DNA from: Methylophilaceae bacterium
Lineage (GTDB): Bacteria > Pseudomonadota > Gammaproteobacteria > Burkholderiales > Methylophilaceae
Reading direction: 5' to 3'
DNA length: 47,446 nucleotides
Assembly (NCBI GenBank): GCA_947451235.1
Contig: CANFZA010000008.1
Coordinates: 1-47,446, forward strand
Part shown: one piece after another, positions 1 through 8,294 of the stretch
Numbering within the stretch: position 1 is the stretch's first letter
How the letters are laid out: each line of letters begins with the position of its first letter
Made by a program: the position numbers and the translations under genes
The notes under the pieces: model-generated
Told to the model about the DNA's origin: nothing
The model's input: the letters and a program-made list of their open reading frames with translations, nothing else
Database searches by the model: none

Positions 1-129
1 AATTTCAAGTGCGATAGCGTCTTTACCACCACCATAAACAACACCAGGAACTGTACCAGCGTGACGAAGACGGCGGCTCGCACCCGTACCTTTAACATCA
101 CGTTTTACTGCATTAATTTCAATAGCCAT
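1..129 (-). CDS. rplY: 50S ribosomal protein L25/Ctc family, N-terminal part only
   Basis: The first 43 codons are present, the rest lies beyond the window edge. The start ATG is at 129-127, preceded by AGGAGTAGTAAA-like sequence that gives a good ribosome binding site. The peptide begins MAIEINAVKRDVKGTGASRR and continues into a GxVPGVVYGGG stretch, typical of the L25 / general stress protein Ctc family, which binds 5S rRNA in the large ribosomal subunit. It lies 89 bp downstream of prs on the same strand, the usual prs-rplY order of betaproteobacteria, so co-transcription is likely. Whether this is the short E. coli form or the longer Ctc form cannot be seen here. Confidence 0.9.
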   Translation of the reverse strand, partial: MAIEINAVKRDVKGTGASRRLRHAGTVPGVVYGGGKDAIALEI

Positions 130-218
130 TTTACTACTCCTAAATTTACATCTTTTACTACACTATAGACTGCATACCGCGACCAGTTTGCAGGGTTAAA
201 AACTTTTTCTAGACTAAT

Positions 219-1172
219 TTAGTCCATAAACAGTGAAGATACTGAATCTTCACTGCTGATTCTGCGTATGGTTTCTGCTAACAATTCAGCAGCACTTAAT
301 TGGCGAATTTTTTTACAATTGGCAGCCTCTAAACCAAGTGCAATGGTGTTAGTCACTACTAATTCATCTAATTCTGAATTCATAATGCGCTCTGCAGCAC
401 CGCCAGATAATACTGGGTGCGTTGCATAGGCCACTACTTTTTTGGCGCCATGTTTCTTTAAGGCTGCAGCAGCTTCGCAAAGTGTATTTGCGGTGTCCAC
501 CATGTCATCCATAATCACACAAGTACGGCCAGCAACATCACCAATAATATTCATTACTTTAGCAACGTTTGGTTTTGGGCGACGTTTGTCGATAATGGCT
601 AAGTCTGAACCTAATTGTTTAGCACAAGCACGGGCGCGCACTACGCCGCCAACGTCTGGTGAAACAACCATTAAATTTTCATGATTTTGTAGTAACAAAT
701 CGGCTAACAAAATGGGTGTAGCGTAAATATTATCAACAGGAATATCAAAGAAACCTTGAATTTGATCTGAGTGCAAATCCATCGTTAATAAACGATTAAC
801 GCCAACGCCTGTCAGCATATTAGCCACAACTTTAGCGGTAATCGCAACACGGGCTGAACGCGGGCGGCGGTCTTGACGTGAATAACCAAAGTATGGAATT
901 GCCGCAGTAATTCTGCCAGCTGATGAGCGACGAAGCGCATCGACCATGACCATCACTTCCATTAAGCTATCGTTAGTTGGGTGACTTGTAGATTGCAACA
1001 CAAAAACATCGCGACCACGTACATTTTCTAGCAATTCTACGGTAATTTCGCCATCGCTAAATCGGCCTACGTGCGCACGACCAAGCTCTATGCCTAAATG
1101 GGTAGCTACTTCTTGTGCTAGTACGGGGTTGGCATTGCCAGTAAAGACCATCAAGTTGCCGTTGGACGCCAT
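219..1172 (-). CDS. prs: ribose-phosphate pyrophosphokinase (PRPP synthetase)
   Basis: Makes phosphoribosyl pyrophosphate from ribose 5-phosphate and ATP, the precursor for purines, pyrimidines, NAD, histidine and tryptophan; cytosolic and hexameric in the family. The 317 residues match the usual class I length (E. coli about 315). Visible motifs are [10 protein letters not shown] in the ATP-binding region, [11 protein letters not shown], the ribose-phosphate loop [13 protein letters not shown] and the PRPP-binding motif [13 protein letters not shown] near residue 220. AGGAAA lies just upstream of the ATG. A tRNA-Gln gene and ispE precede it. The hairpin terminator after the tRNA suggests that prs has its own promoter in the ~80 bp before its start. 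Confidence 0.97.
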   Translation of the reverse strand: MASNGNLMVFTGNANPVLAQEVATHLGIELGRAHVGRFSDGEITVELLENVRGRDVFVLQSTSHPTNDSLMEVMVMVDALRRSSAGRITAAIPYFGYSRQDRRPRSARVAITAKVVANMLTGVGVNRLLTMDLHSDQIQGFFDIPVDNIYATPILLADLLLQNHENLMVVSPDVGGVVRARACAKQLGSDLAIIDKRRPKPNVAKVMNIIGDVAGRTCVIMDDMVDTANTLCEAAAALKKHGAKKVVAYATHPVLSGGAAERIMNSELDELVVTNTIALGLEAANCKKIRQLSAAELLAETIRRISSEDSVSSLFMD

Positions 1173-1251
1173 TTGATTTCCTATATAGCTGAGCGTTGAT
1201 TAGCGCCAGCATGAACTATCGATAAAAGAAACTATTACTATAAAAACTTAC

Positions 1252-1290
1252 AAAAAATAAAAGCGTGTAAATTTTATAATCTACACGCTT
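1252..1290 (-). terminator. Rho-independent terminator after tRNA-Gln
   Basis: Read on the minus strand, AAGCGTGTA (1290-1282) pairs with TACACGCTT (1269-1261) around a 12-nt interior that can pair further, followed by TTATTTTTTG. It sits 43 bp downstream of the tRNA-Gln 3' end and would separate the tRNA transcript from prs. Confidence 0.75.
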
Positions 1291-1332
1291 GTTATTCTAA
1301 GCTATGCAGATAATAATCTGCATTCTAAATTT

Positions 1333-1409
1333 TGGCTGAGGAGGAAGGACTCGAACCTTCGGATGCTGGGATCAAAACCCAGTGCCTTAACCAACTTGGC
1401 GACTCCCCA
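1333..1409 (-). tRNA. tRNA-Gln (anticodon UUG)
   Basis: On the minus strand the sequence begins TGGGGAGTCGCCAAG and ends in CCTCAGCCA with CCA encoded. The acceptor arm TGGGGAG pairs with CTCCTCA with the mismatches typical of tRNA-Gln, the T arm contains GGTTCGAGTCC, and the anticodon loop reads TTTTGAT with anticodon TTG. The position between ispE and prs is the conserved betaproteobacterial location for this tRNA. Confidence 0.95.
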
Positions 1410-1472
1410 ATATTTTAATCAGCCTATTTGATTATTTTTAATAGCTAAAACTAGTTTATTAACTAAAATTAG

Positions 1473-2357
1473 CTAATCACAATAATCAAACAAAGGGTGC
1501 TGACTTAACCCTTTTGCAACAAAACCCTTAATACCGCTAGGCTTTTGACTGCATATTTCATTTGCAACTTTCTCGCTTGCTTTGATTTCACCAGCCACTT
1601 CTAAAAACACAGAAGCACCAGAACCGCTCATTCTTGCATCACCAAATTTCTTAAGCCATTTAATGCATGCCAAAACTGCAGGATACTCATTACAAACAAT
1701 TTCTTCTAACTGGTTTTTAAATTCTAAAGCTAAATTTCCGCTTGAAGAATTTGTGTTCCCAGAAAAGTCCGACATTGTCTTAGGAATCGCATTTCTTGTC
1801 AATTGCTTATTGGTAAATATTTGTCTAGTTACTACATTTATTTTTGGATTCAGCACTACGTAATAAGCGTCTTTCAAACTAATCTCTTGCAATTCTTCAC
1901 CCACACCTTCAGCCCAAGCGTTACGACCGAAGATAAAGAATGGTACATCTGCGCCTAACTGTAAGCCAAGCGCTAACAATTCAGCCCGACTTAAATTAAG
2001 ATTCCATAAACGATTTAATGCAAGCAACACGGTTGCCGCATCAGAACTACCGCCGCCTAAGCCACCACCCATCGGAATATTTTTTTTGACGACAATTTCC
2101 ACACCCATTTCAGAGCCAGTATATTGCTGCAATAATTTTGCCGCACGCACACATAAATCTTGCGCTTCTGGCACACCTTCAACTTCATTCACGCGCTTGA
2201 TATCGCTAGTTTTGGTTGGCTTTAAATAAATCGTGTCATAAAAATCAAGTAAACAAAAAACTGTTTGCAATAAATGATAGCCATCAGCCCGTTGACCGGT
2301 GATGTGCAAAAACAAATTGATCTTTGCGGGGGCTAAAAATGGCTGAAAGTCTTGCAT
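1473..2357 (-). CDS. ispE: 4-diphosphocytidyl-2-C-methyl-D-erythritol kinase
   Basis: Phosphorylates CDP-methylerythritol in the non-mevalonate (MEP) pathway that supplies isoprenoids, including the side chain of the ubiquinone made by the ubi genes further along. It is a GHMP kinase. The 294 residues fit the family. Visible are APAKINLFLHI at the N-terminus (Lys12, matching the catalytic Lys of E. coli IspE), the glycine-rich ATP loop PMGGGLGGGSSDAA at about 95-108, LGADVPFF (Asp137, the other catalytic residue) and the late MSGSGAS motif. Normally lolB lies immediately upstream; here two unrelated genes intervene. The tRNA-Gln follows 63 bp downstream. Confidence 0.96.
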   Translation of the reverse strand: MQDFQPFLAPAKINLFLHITGQRADGYHLLQTVFCLLDFYDTIYLKPTKTSDIKRVNEVEGVPEAQDLCVRAAKLLQQYTGSEMGVEIVVKKNIPMGGGLGGGSSDAATVLLALNRLWNLNLSRAELLALGLQLGADVPFFIFGRNAWAEGVGEELQEISLKDAYYVVLNPKINVVTRQIFTNKQLTRNAIPKTMSDFSGNTNSSSGNLALEFKNQLEEIVCNEYPAVLACIKWLKKFGDARMSGSGASVFLEVAGEIKASEKVANEICSQKPSGIKGFVAKGLSQHPLFDYCD

Positions 2358-2438
2358 AGGCCGACATTTTAACGCATGAAGTTACGCCTTAACTTAGGCT
2401 TATTAAATTTATTAGTTAATTTTTTATATTCGCTTAAA

Positions 2439-3746
2439 TTATTCCAAAATAACGCGTCCATTTAGCGCTTGTACTGGGCGGTTATTATGGTGGCGTGTTG
2501 CACGCTCAAACAATTCAATTTGTTCTTTAGAGGCTGTCACTGGCGTTTTTAATAATATCCAGCGCACGCCTTCAGTACATGGCGGCGTAGTGAGCGAGCC
2601 ACTAAATCGATAATAGCTTCGATTATCTGGCATTAACTCTGTTGGAATCATACGCGCTCTTAACGGGATAGGCGCGCCCTCTTCGTTCGGCATCTGTGAC
2701 CAGAGCTTGGCTAAGCCGGCGTTTTCTTTACCTTCTTTAAACATCACGCCAATAACCGTTAAATTACCCTTTGAGTCCGCATGCACAAAATGGGCTTCTA
2801 ATGGGTATGATTTGCCATGTACTTTATTTTCGCTAGGCGCATGAAAATGCACCTGCTTCATTTGGTAAGCGGCATTATCAAGCACCAACATATTGCCTTC
2901 TTTGAAGCTAACCTGCACGGTATGACCATTGTTAACGATATCTTTTGCCGGAAACTTTTGTATGCTGCGTATGGGCTTCAGCACTGCGTGGGTCGTTTCT
3001 TCAATATCGACGGGGGATTGATTGCGGCCAGCCTCACAAACGGTGTATTCCGGGCTAAGTTTAGCCCAGCTTTCCGGACCTTCTTTACCTTCGTATGTCC
3101 AGTGAGGCTGGTGTGCGCTTGCTTTTCCTGTTGCAGGCTTAGTTAAAGCGGCTACTTCTTTGGGCTTTTCTACGGCCTTAGCAGGCGCCACCACTGGTGC
3201 AGGTTTTTCAACAGCAGGCACTACCGCCGGCTCGGCTGTAGGTGTCGGCGTTTTTGCTGACTCTACTTTTACAGATCCTACTTTTTCCGCGGCAGATTTT
3301 GCTTTGCTGGCATTAGTGGCTGGCCTATCGGTTAAACAGACGTAGCGCATGGCAATATCCACGTCAGTTTCTGGTACAGGCTCAATAAACTCAGCGCTTT
3401 TAGGCTCTATGCCTGCAGAGTAAACCAACTCATTATTGAAATACTGAAACACTTGTGAAGTCGCCGATTTTTGGGCAGTGCAATCAAAAAACCACAGTAA
3501 TTTTGATAGATTAAATTGCTTGTCACGCGATTGTAAATTGTCTGGTGTTTGGAAAGTCTTTTGGGTCGCCTTATATTCGATTTTAACCCAAGCTCTTTTA
3601 AGCAAGTCTTGTTGCAATACAGATTGCTTATCTAACATTAACTTTGATGTACCATCTTCATGCAACTTTACCCACACAGCAGCCTGACTATTAGCCATCA
3701 TGGCAAAGTACAGCAATAGCGCGAATATGGTGCCTACCTTCTTCAT
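2439..3746 (-). CDS. secreted alpha-carbonic anhydrase with N-terminal adhesin-E-like domain
   Basis: Predicted periplasmic or secreted zinc carbonic anhydrase (CO2 + H2O to bicarbonate). I start it at the ATG at 3746, not at 3788, because GAGG lies 6 nt before it and the protein then begins MKKVGTIFALLLYFAMMANSQAA, a normal signal peptide. Residues (435-residue form): ~23-139 look like the small surface-adhesin E domain (WVKL.., a Cys-rich LWFFDC, RYVC at the end); ~140-212 form an Ala/Pro/Lys/Val-rich linker; ~214-435 are an alpha-carbonic anhydrase with NQSPVDI, the zinc histidines in QVHFHAPSEN (His300, His302) and EAHFVH (His319), and LTTPPCTEGVRW. Two cysteines (237, 390) could form the usual disulfide. 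The gene sits between ispE and an LRR-kinase gene. The anhydrase call is firm; the adhesin-like call is moderate. Confidence 0.88.
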   Translation of the reverse strand: MKKVGTIFALLLYFAMMANSQAAVWVKLHEDGTSKLMLDKQSVLQQDLLKRAWVKIEYKATQKTFQTPDNLQSRDKQFNLSKLLWFFDCTAQKSATSQVFQYFNNELVYSAGIEPKSAEFIEPVPETDVDIAMRYVCLTDRPATNASKAKSAAEKVGSVKVESAKTPTPTAEPAVVPAVEKPAPVVAPAKAVEKPKEVAALTKPATGKASAHQPHWTYEGKEGPESWAKLSPEYTVCEAGRNQSPVDIEETTHAVLKPIRSIQKFPAKDIVNNGHTVQVSFKEGNMLVLDNAAYQMKQVHFHAPSENKVHGKSYPLEAHFVHADSKGNLTVIGVMFKEGKENAGLAKLWSQMPNEEGAPIPLRARMIPTELMPDNRSYYRFSGSLTTPPCTEGVRWILLKTPVTASKEQIELFERATRHHNNRPVQALNGRVILE

Positions 3747-3980
3747 AAGGTCCTCAATATGGATTTTTGCCATTAAGCACAACCGCAATGCTTTAATGCA
3801 TATTTTACAATTAGCAAATTATGCCGACTGACGGACTATTTTTAACGAAGAAGCAATGATGTATTTATGCGTTAATTCTGTGCTTAAGACTTTAGCGCAT
3901 CAGGCGTAAGATTTACTTAAGGTTTACGTGACGTTAAAACTTTAAGATTTTTTACCCCAACTTTGCAGTAAAGCAATTTT

Positions 3981-5327
3981 TTATAGCGTAGCCAGCACTT
4001 GGCTTATTTGACTAAATACCGGCCTTAGAGCGACTTCAGTTTGCTCGCAAGCACTTTGCAAGTTACGCAATGTTTGTAGCTTTGCTGCAGAATCACTACT
4101 AACAAGACTGCGTATTAGCAACTCTTCTAGCAAGCAACCGTACGCACGCACTTCTATTTTCTGTAACGCTTGCGCGTGTTCTGTTGGCATAAAAGAGGCC
4201 GCGCCAAAGTCACTCAACAAACAGCCACCTTCATCTTGATGATGCAAAATATTATGAGCATAACAATCGCCATGCATAAGGCCGCTTGCATGTAAATGTT
4301 GCATGGCACTGGCAACGCCTTGTGCAATCACTAAAGCATGGTTAAGCGTAAATTGCGTGGCATCGGCATAAACATCACGCGTGCAAGATTCTAGGCTAGG
4401 CGGATGCGCTAAATTACTAAAGCTTGGCTTAATGAGAGACATAATAAGGCCGCTTACATTATCTGGATGTCCGCTTAAGAGGCCAATAGTAGACGTGAGA
4501 TTCGCATGCGCGCCTGCGGCAATACAGGCTGCCATCTCGCTTTGCGGCAAGCCATCGCTAGTCATCGCGCCTTTGAATAACTTCAGCGCTACTGTTTGTG
4601 CATCAAGTTCCGCGCCCTGCCATTTGGCCTGATAAATAACACCTGAAGCGCCTTCGCCTATTTTTTGCTGTAGCTGTAAGCTAGCCCAATCAACTTGTGA
4701 TATTGGCTGATTAGCGCGAGGATTAGCAAGCTGACTAGACTCAATATTGCTGCATAAAGGATTCCCAGCAAAGGCCAGCCAAGCGAGGCGCGGCAATGCC
4801 AACAACCATTCCGGCAACGATGCAAAGCGGTTCGCTGATATGCGTAGCAATTCTAACTTAGTACAAGCGGCCATTTCATCAGGCAAATATGTAAGCTTAT
4901 TACCAGCTAACATCAGCTTTTGTAATTGTAAACAACGCCCCAAAGCTGAGGGCAACGTGGCGAGCTGATTATCAGTGAGAATTAGCCATTGCAATTTAGC
5001 CGGTAAGGCCTCCGCAGCAAGTTGGCTAATTTTATTGGCTTTAAAACCAACCATCGTTAATTCAGCGCATTGCCCCAACACTTCAGGCACATGGGTAAAT
5101 TGATTTTCAGAACAAAAAATGACTTTTAGCTTTTTTAGTCGCGTTAAATCATTGGGTAATGACGATAGATTATTACCAGAAAGATTGAGAATTTCTAAAG
5201 TATCAGCCAGATCATAAATTTCTTGCGGGAAATGATCTAAACCACAAGATAAATCAAGACGCTTTGCACCAGCAAATTTACCAGCGCGTAGCATGGCTAA
5301 TGAATCTTGAATGGGCTTAGTCGTCAT
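3981..5327 (-). CDS. leucine-rich-repeat protein with C-terminal Ser/Thr-kinase-like domain
   Basis: Residues ~25-190 carry about seven leucine-rich repeats with the LxxLxLxxNxLxxLP pattern (for example LEILNLSGNNLSSLP and LQKLMLAGNKLTYLP). A eukaryote-like kinase fold follows at ~213-448: glycine loop GEGASGVIYQA at 224-234, the ATP-anchoring Lys249 in VALKLF, the catalytic loop HGDCYAHN at 352-359 with Gly replacing Arg of HRD, and DFG at 373-375. An HGD form is tolerated in several bacterial kinases, so activity is possible. There is no signal peptide, so it is probably cytosolic. The substrate is unknown. It is 144 bp downstream of lolB on the same strand and 234 bp upstream of the carbonic anhydrase start. 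Confidence 0.88.
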   Translation of the reverse strand: MTTKPIQDSLAMLRAGKFAGAKRLDLSCGLDHFPQEIYDLADTLEILNLSGNNLSSLPNDLTRLKKLKVIFCSENQFTHVPEVLGQCAELTMVGFKANKISQLAAEALPAKLQWLILTDNQLATLPSALGRCLQLQKLMLAGNKLTYLPDEMAACTKLELLRISANRFASLPEWLLALPRLAWLAFAGNPLCSNIESSQLANPRANQPISQVDWASLQLQQKIGEGASGVIYQAKWQGAELDAQTVALKLFKGAMTSDGLPQSEMAACIAAGAHANLTSTIGLLSGHPDNVSGLIMSLIKPSFSNLAHPPSLESCTRDVYADATQFTLNHALVIAQGVASAMQHLHASGLMHGDCYAHNILHHQDEGGCLLSDFGAASFMPTEHAQALQKIEVRAYGCLLEELLIRSLVSSDSAAKLQTLRNLQSACEQTEVALRPVFSQISQVLATL

Positions 5328-5471
5328 AAGTTATATTTAAATGGGCAGATTGAAATTTAGATTATCGCTAGAGCTGAGTTTGTAATTTAGGGGAATAGCT
5401 AAGAAATAGGTGCTGGATTTAACCAGCAAAATGCTGCGACTGAACGGACATACTGGAAGCGTGAAACATCT

Positions 5472-6110
5472 TTATGGCTGACTAAGATTATCCCATTTCT
5501 CTACCAACAGCTTCAAATACACTTTTTCGCTTCTGAGTAGAATCTTACTGGGTAAAAAGACGCCATTTTGTTCAGAATAATTTTGATATTCAATAGACCA
5601 GCCATCTTGTTTCAAACTACTTAAGTAGCCAAAATCATCCCAAGCAATGCTGTCAATCTTGCTACTGCTTGGGCGGCCCAATGACCAATCTGCCAGCCCA
5701 ACCAGAGGCAATTGCCAGCCTAAGATTCGCTGCGTCAAACTTTCAACATCATCGGCAGAAACACTATTACCGTTTCCGTCTTCTAAAGTAACACTTTCTG
5801 CAGTTTTTTTAATGCCAGCAACTTGCCCGCCTAAAGGTGAAAACAGCTCTACATTATCTTTTGTCGCATCGTGTTGCCAATGTAGTCCGCCAGAAAACCC
5901 CCTACCGTCATACTGCACGCCAATGCGGCCTTGCAGAGAAAATTGGCTAATTGCCTGTAGCTTATTTAAATGCTGCTGATTTAAGCCCTGCGATGCAATA
6001 GCGTCTATAGGCTTAGAAGGCGGAACGCTAACGCAACTTTGCAGTATCGATACGCAAAAAATTAAGCAACTTAAGCGCAGGCTAGTCATTTTAGATTTAA
6101 ATCTTAACAC
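5472..6110 (-). CDS. lolB: outer-membrane lipoprotein insertion protein LolB
   Basis: LolB receives lipoproteins from LolA and inserts them into the inner leaflet of the outer membrane. The 212-residue protein has a lipoprotein signal with lipobox LQSC (Cys26) and the LolB body, with FSLQGRIGVQYDGRGFSGGLHW and later QDGWSIEYQNY. The frame opens with GTG at 6110, 3 bp after the stop of the TPR gene; an ATG at 6089 is an equally possible start that shortens the signal peptide. Neither has a strong ribosome binding site, so translation is probably coupled to the upstream TPR gene, which is the conserved neighbour of lolB in betaproteobacteria. Confidence 0.9.
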   Translation of the reverse strand: MLRFKSKMTSLRLSCLIFCVSILQSCVSVPPSKPIDAIASQGLNQQHLNKLQAISQFSLQGRIGVQYDGRGFSGGLHWQHDATKDNVELFSPLGGQVAGIKKTAESVTLEDGNGNSVSADDVESLTQRILGWQLPLVGLADWSLGRPSSSKIDSIAWDDFGYLSSLKQDGWSIEYQNYSEQNGVFLPSKILLRSEKVYLKLLVEKWDNLSQP

Positions 6111-6113
6111 TAC

Positions 6114-7919
6114 TTAAGATTTAAACTTATTAGCGGTAGCTTGTAAAACCTCATTTTTTGGGTCTGCACTTAAGGCTTCACTCCAAATCTTTTTAGCTTC
6201 ATCATGCTGACCTTTCTGCCAAAGCACCTCGCCTAAATGCGCAGCAATTTCGGGGTCTTGGCTGAATTTGTAAGCTTGCTGCAAATAGCCAATCGCTTTA
6301 TCTAAATTGCCTTTGCGGTAATGCGCCCAGCCTAAACTATCTAACATAAAATGATCATTCGGGCTTAGAGACAAACCCTTTTCAATGAGCGTAATGGCTT
6401 CATCCAAACGAATATTACGATCTGCAAACGAATAACCAAGCGCATTATAGGCTGCGGCAAAATCAGGTTTTGCCGCAATAGCTTTACGCAATTCTGATTC
6501 CATCACATCAAATTTCTGAACTCTATCTGCCGCCAGCGCATAATCGTAAACCAGCTCTGGCGTGTTGGGTAAATTCTTAACCGCTTTATCTAAAAGATCA
6601 AATGACTCTTGATCGCGCTTGGCCTTAGACAACATAGAAGCCTGAGATTGAATCACGATAATTTGTTGCTCAGTCGTTAAATCATCAATAGCATCTAACT
6701 GCTCAATGGCTTTGTCTACCGATTGAGTGCGCGCAATGACGCTAGCCAAATCCAACTGAGCTTCAAGGTAATGTGAGCCCGGATTCACTTTGTTGTAATA
6801 AATAATCGCGTTAGCCTCTTGATTGAGCTTTTCTGCTGTTTGGCCTTGGTAAATATAAAGCTGATCTGCATCTTTAAAACCTAGCTCAAGTGCCTTTTTA
6901 AAATACATATCTGCGGCAAGATAATCATTAGATTGATAAGACAATAATCCGACAATTGCTGTGACATCTGCACTGTTTTTTGATGGGCTAGTTTTAGCGT
7001 TTTCAAGAATGATAGGATATTCTTTTTTTGCGGCTTCATATTGCTTTTGGCTGACTAAAAGCTTTGCCATATTGAGTCTGATTTCATTCGCTTCAGGATG
7101 CTTCTTTACAAAATCCTGATAAAAATCGAGGGCGGCTTGCGGGGATTTTTCAAACAATACTTGACCTTTTAGTAAGGCCGCTACATTCCAACCTGGCTTG
7201 AGCGCTTCAGCTTTATTTAGTGCTTGCAAAGCCACATCATCTTGCTTAGCCGCCCATGCTGATTGGGCAATCGCAAACTGTGCCTCAGCTAAAGTGGGAT
7301 AAGGGCTAGCGAGCGACTGAACTAAACTCAACACGCCTTTTTTATCAGCGCTTCGGCTGAGTAACGCGTTAACGTATAAAAAACCACCTGCTCTTGTTTC
7401 ATCTTTTTGCAATAGTTTAGCTAAATAAGGCTCAGCATCTGCAAGCTTCCCAGTCGCAATAAGCATCTCAGTCATTGCTTGCTGCGCCTCATTTGAGCTA
7501 GGATCAAGCTCAGCCCAAAGCTTAACTGCGGGCATAGTCAAACTTGGTATGTTGCCATAAGCCGCCGTTTTAGCAGCACGCTCTGCTAAGCGAGGATCTC
7601 TTTCCGTGCTGGCTAAATCATAAAAAATAGAGCCCGCAGTCGCTAAATCGCCGCGCTGACCTGCCACTTCCGCTACTAAATATTTATAGAGGAATTCAGC
7701 TGTCAGCTCATGTTCTTTAACATCTATATCTTTAACATCTATATCTTTAATATCTATAACCGAATTTGCGCCATTTTGTTTGCTAAAAGCGGGGTTAACT
7801 ACGCAAGCACAAAGACTTAGGGCACTTGCCAACAGGCCTGCTCGAAGCAAGGTTTGGTATGCGCACGGTGAAATATTAGCTTGAGTTTTAATTTTTATTA
7901 ATTGGGCAATTGGACGCAT
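6114..7919 (-). CDS. tetratricopeptide-repeat lipoprotein
   Basis: A 601-residue protein with an N-terminal hydrophobic stretch ending in LSLCAC (probable lipidation at Cys39), then an almost continuous run of TPR-like helical pairs, clearest near the C-terminus (AAYNALGYSFADRN, DHFMLDSLGWAHYRKGNLDKAI, AHLGEVLWQKGQHDEAKKIW). TPR proteins of this kind directly upstream of lolB are common in betaproteobacteria and are presumed to act as periplasmic or envelope scaffolds; no defined substrate is known to me. Codons just after the signal peptide contain a 15-bp tandem repeat at 7721-7750 that gives the repetitive IKDIDVKDIDVKE peptide. It is the first gene of the lolB transcription unit. Confidence 0.88.
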   Translation of the reverse strand: MRPIAQLIKIKTQANISPCAYQTLLRAGLLASALSLCACVVNPAFSKQNGANSVIDIKDIDVKDIDVKEHELTAEFLYKYLVAEVAGQRGDLATAGSIFYDLASTERDPRLAERAAKTAAYGNIPSLTMPAVKLWAELDPSSNEAQQAMTEMLIATGKLADAEPYLAKLLQKDETRAGGFLYVNALLSRSADKKGVLSLVQSLASPYPTLAEAQFAIAQSAWAAKQDDVALQALNKAEALKPGWNVAALLKGQVLFEKSPQAALDFYQDFVKKHPEANEIRLNMAKLLVSQKQYEAAKKEYPIILENAKTSPSKNSADVTAIVGLLSYQSNDYLAADMYFKKALELGFKDADQLYIYQGQTAEKLNQEANAIIYYNKVNPGSHYLEAQLDLASVIARTQSVDKAIEQLDAIDDLTTEQQIIVIQSQASMLSKAKRDQESFDLLDKAVKNLPNTPELVYDYALAADRVQKFDVMESELRKAIAAKPDFAAAYNALGYSFADRNIRLDEAITLIEKGLSLSPNDHFMLDSLGWAHYRKGNLDKAIGYLQQAYKFSQDPEIAAHLGEVLWQKGQHDEAKKIWSEALSADPKNEVLQATANKFKS

Positions 7920-8199
7920 AAGTTTTTTGGCTATTATTGAATCAATTTGAAAGTTAGCGGATAAAGTACATATGTCTTAAAGTTAATGTGCTCTATTAAT
8001 TTGTAACAAAATAATATATAAGATAATAAGCCATTAGCTCAGCATTAAGGTGTTCTATTTCTTAGTCCGTGACACTTTCGGCAAGTTCCTCCATAATTAT
8101 GAATTGACTGTGGTGCTTGTCAATACACTCGAACGAAAATCGAACTTTTTAGTGGGTGGAGTTTTCAGACGCTTGCTAGTATGTAAATATTGGGGTTTC
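7920..8199. other. divergent intergenic region, no gene seen
   Basis: About 280 bp between the divergently read TPR gene and the ABC transporter. It must hold promoters for both. The only structured element I see is TTGAC (8104-8108) and GTCAA (8119-8123), an inverted repeat with a 10-bp spacer that could be an operator or overlap a -35 box. No open frame with a plausible ribosome binding site was found. Confidence 0.5.
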
Positions 8200-8278
8200 T
8201 AGTAACGATCATTTAGTAACGATCTTTTTTATAAAGATCATTTAGTAACGATCTTTTTATAAAGATCATCTAGTAAAG
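8200..8278. repeat. 28/29-bp tandem repeat with GATC-rich hairpin units
   Basis: Units start with TAGTAACGATC at 8200 (a shortened 14-bp unit), 8214 (29 bp) and 8243 (28 bp), and a last partial copy TAGTAAAG starts at 8271. Each full unit contains GATCTTT..AAAGATC, a short inverted repeat. Five GATC sites fall between 8207 and 8267. The array ends 16 bp before the ABC transporter start, so it lies in its promoter or 5' leader. Confidence 0.9.
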
Positions 8279-8294
8279 AATAAGTAGAGTGACT

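Noticed and set aside
5472-7919. Motif-like repeats in the TPR gene as a mobile insertion.
   Set aside because: The 15-bp units are in frame and confined to a flexible stretch after the signal peptide; simple slippage explains them.
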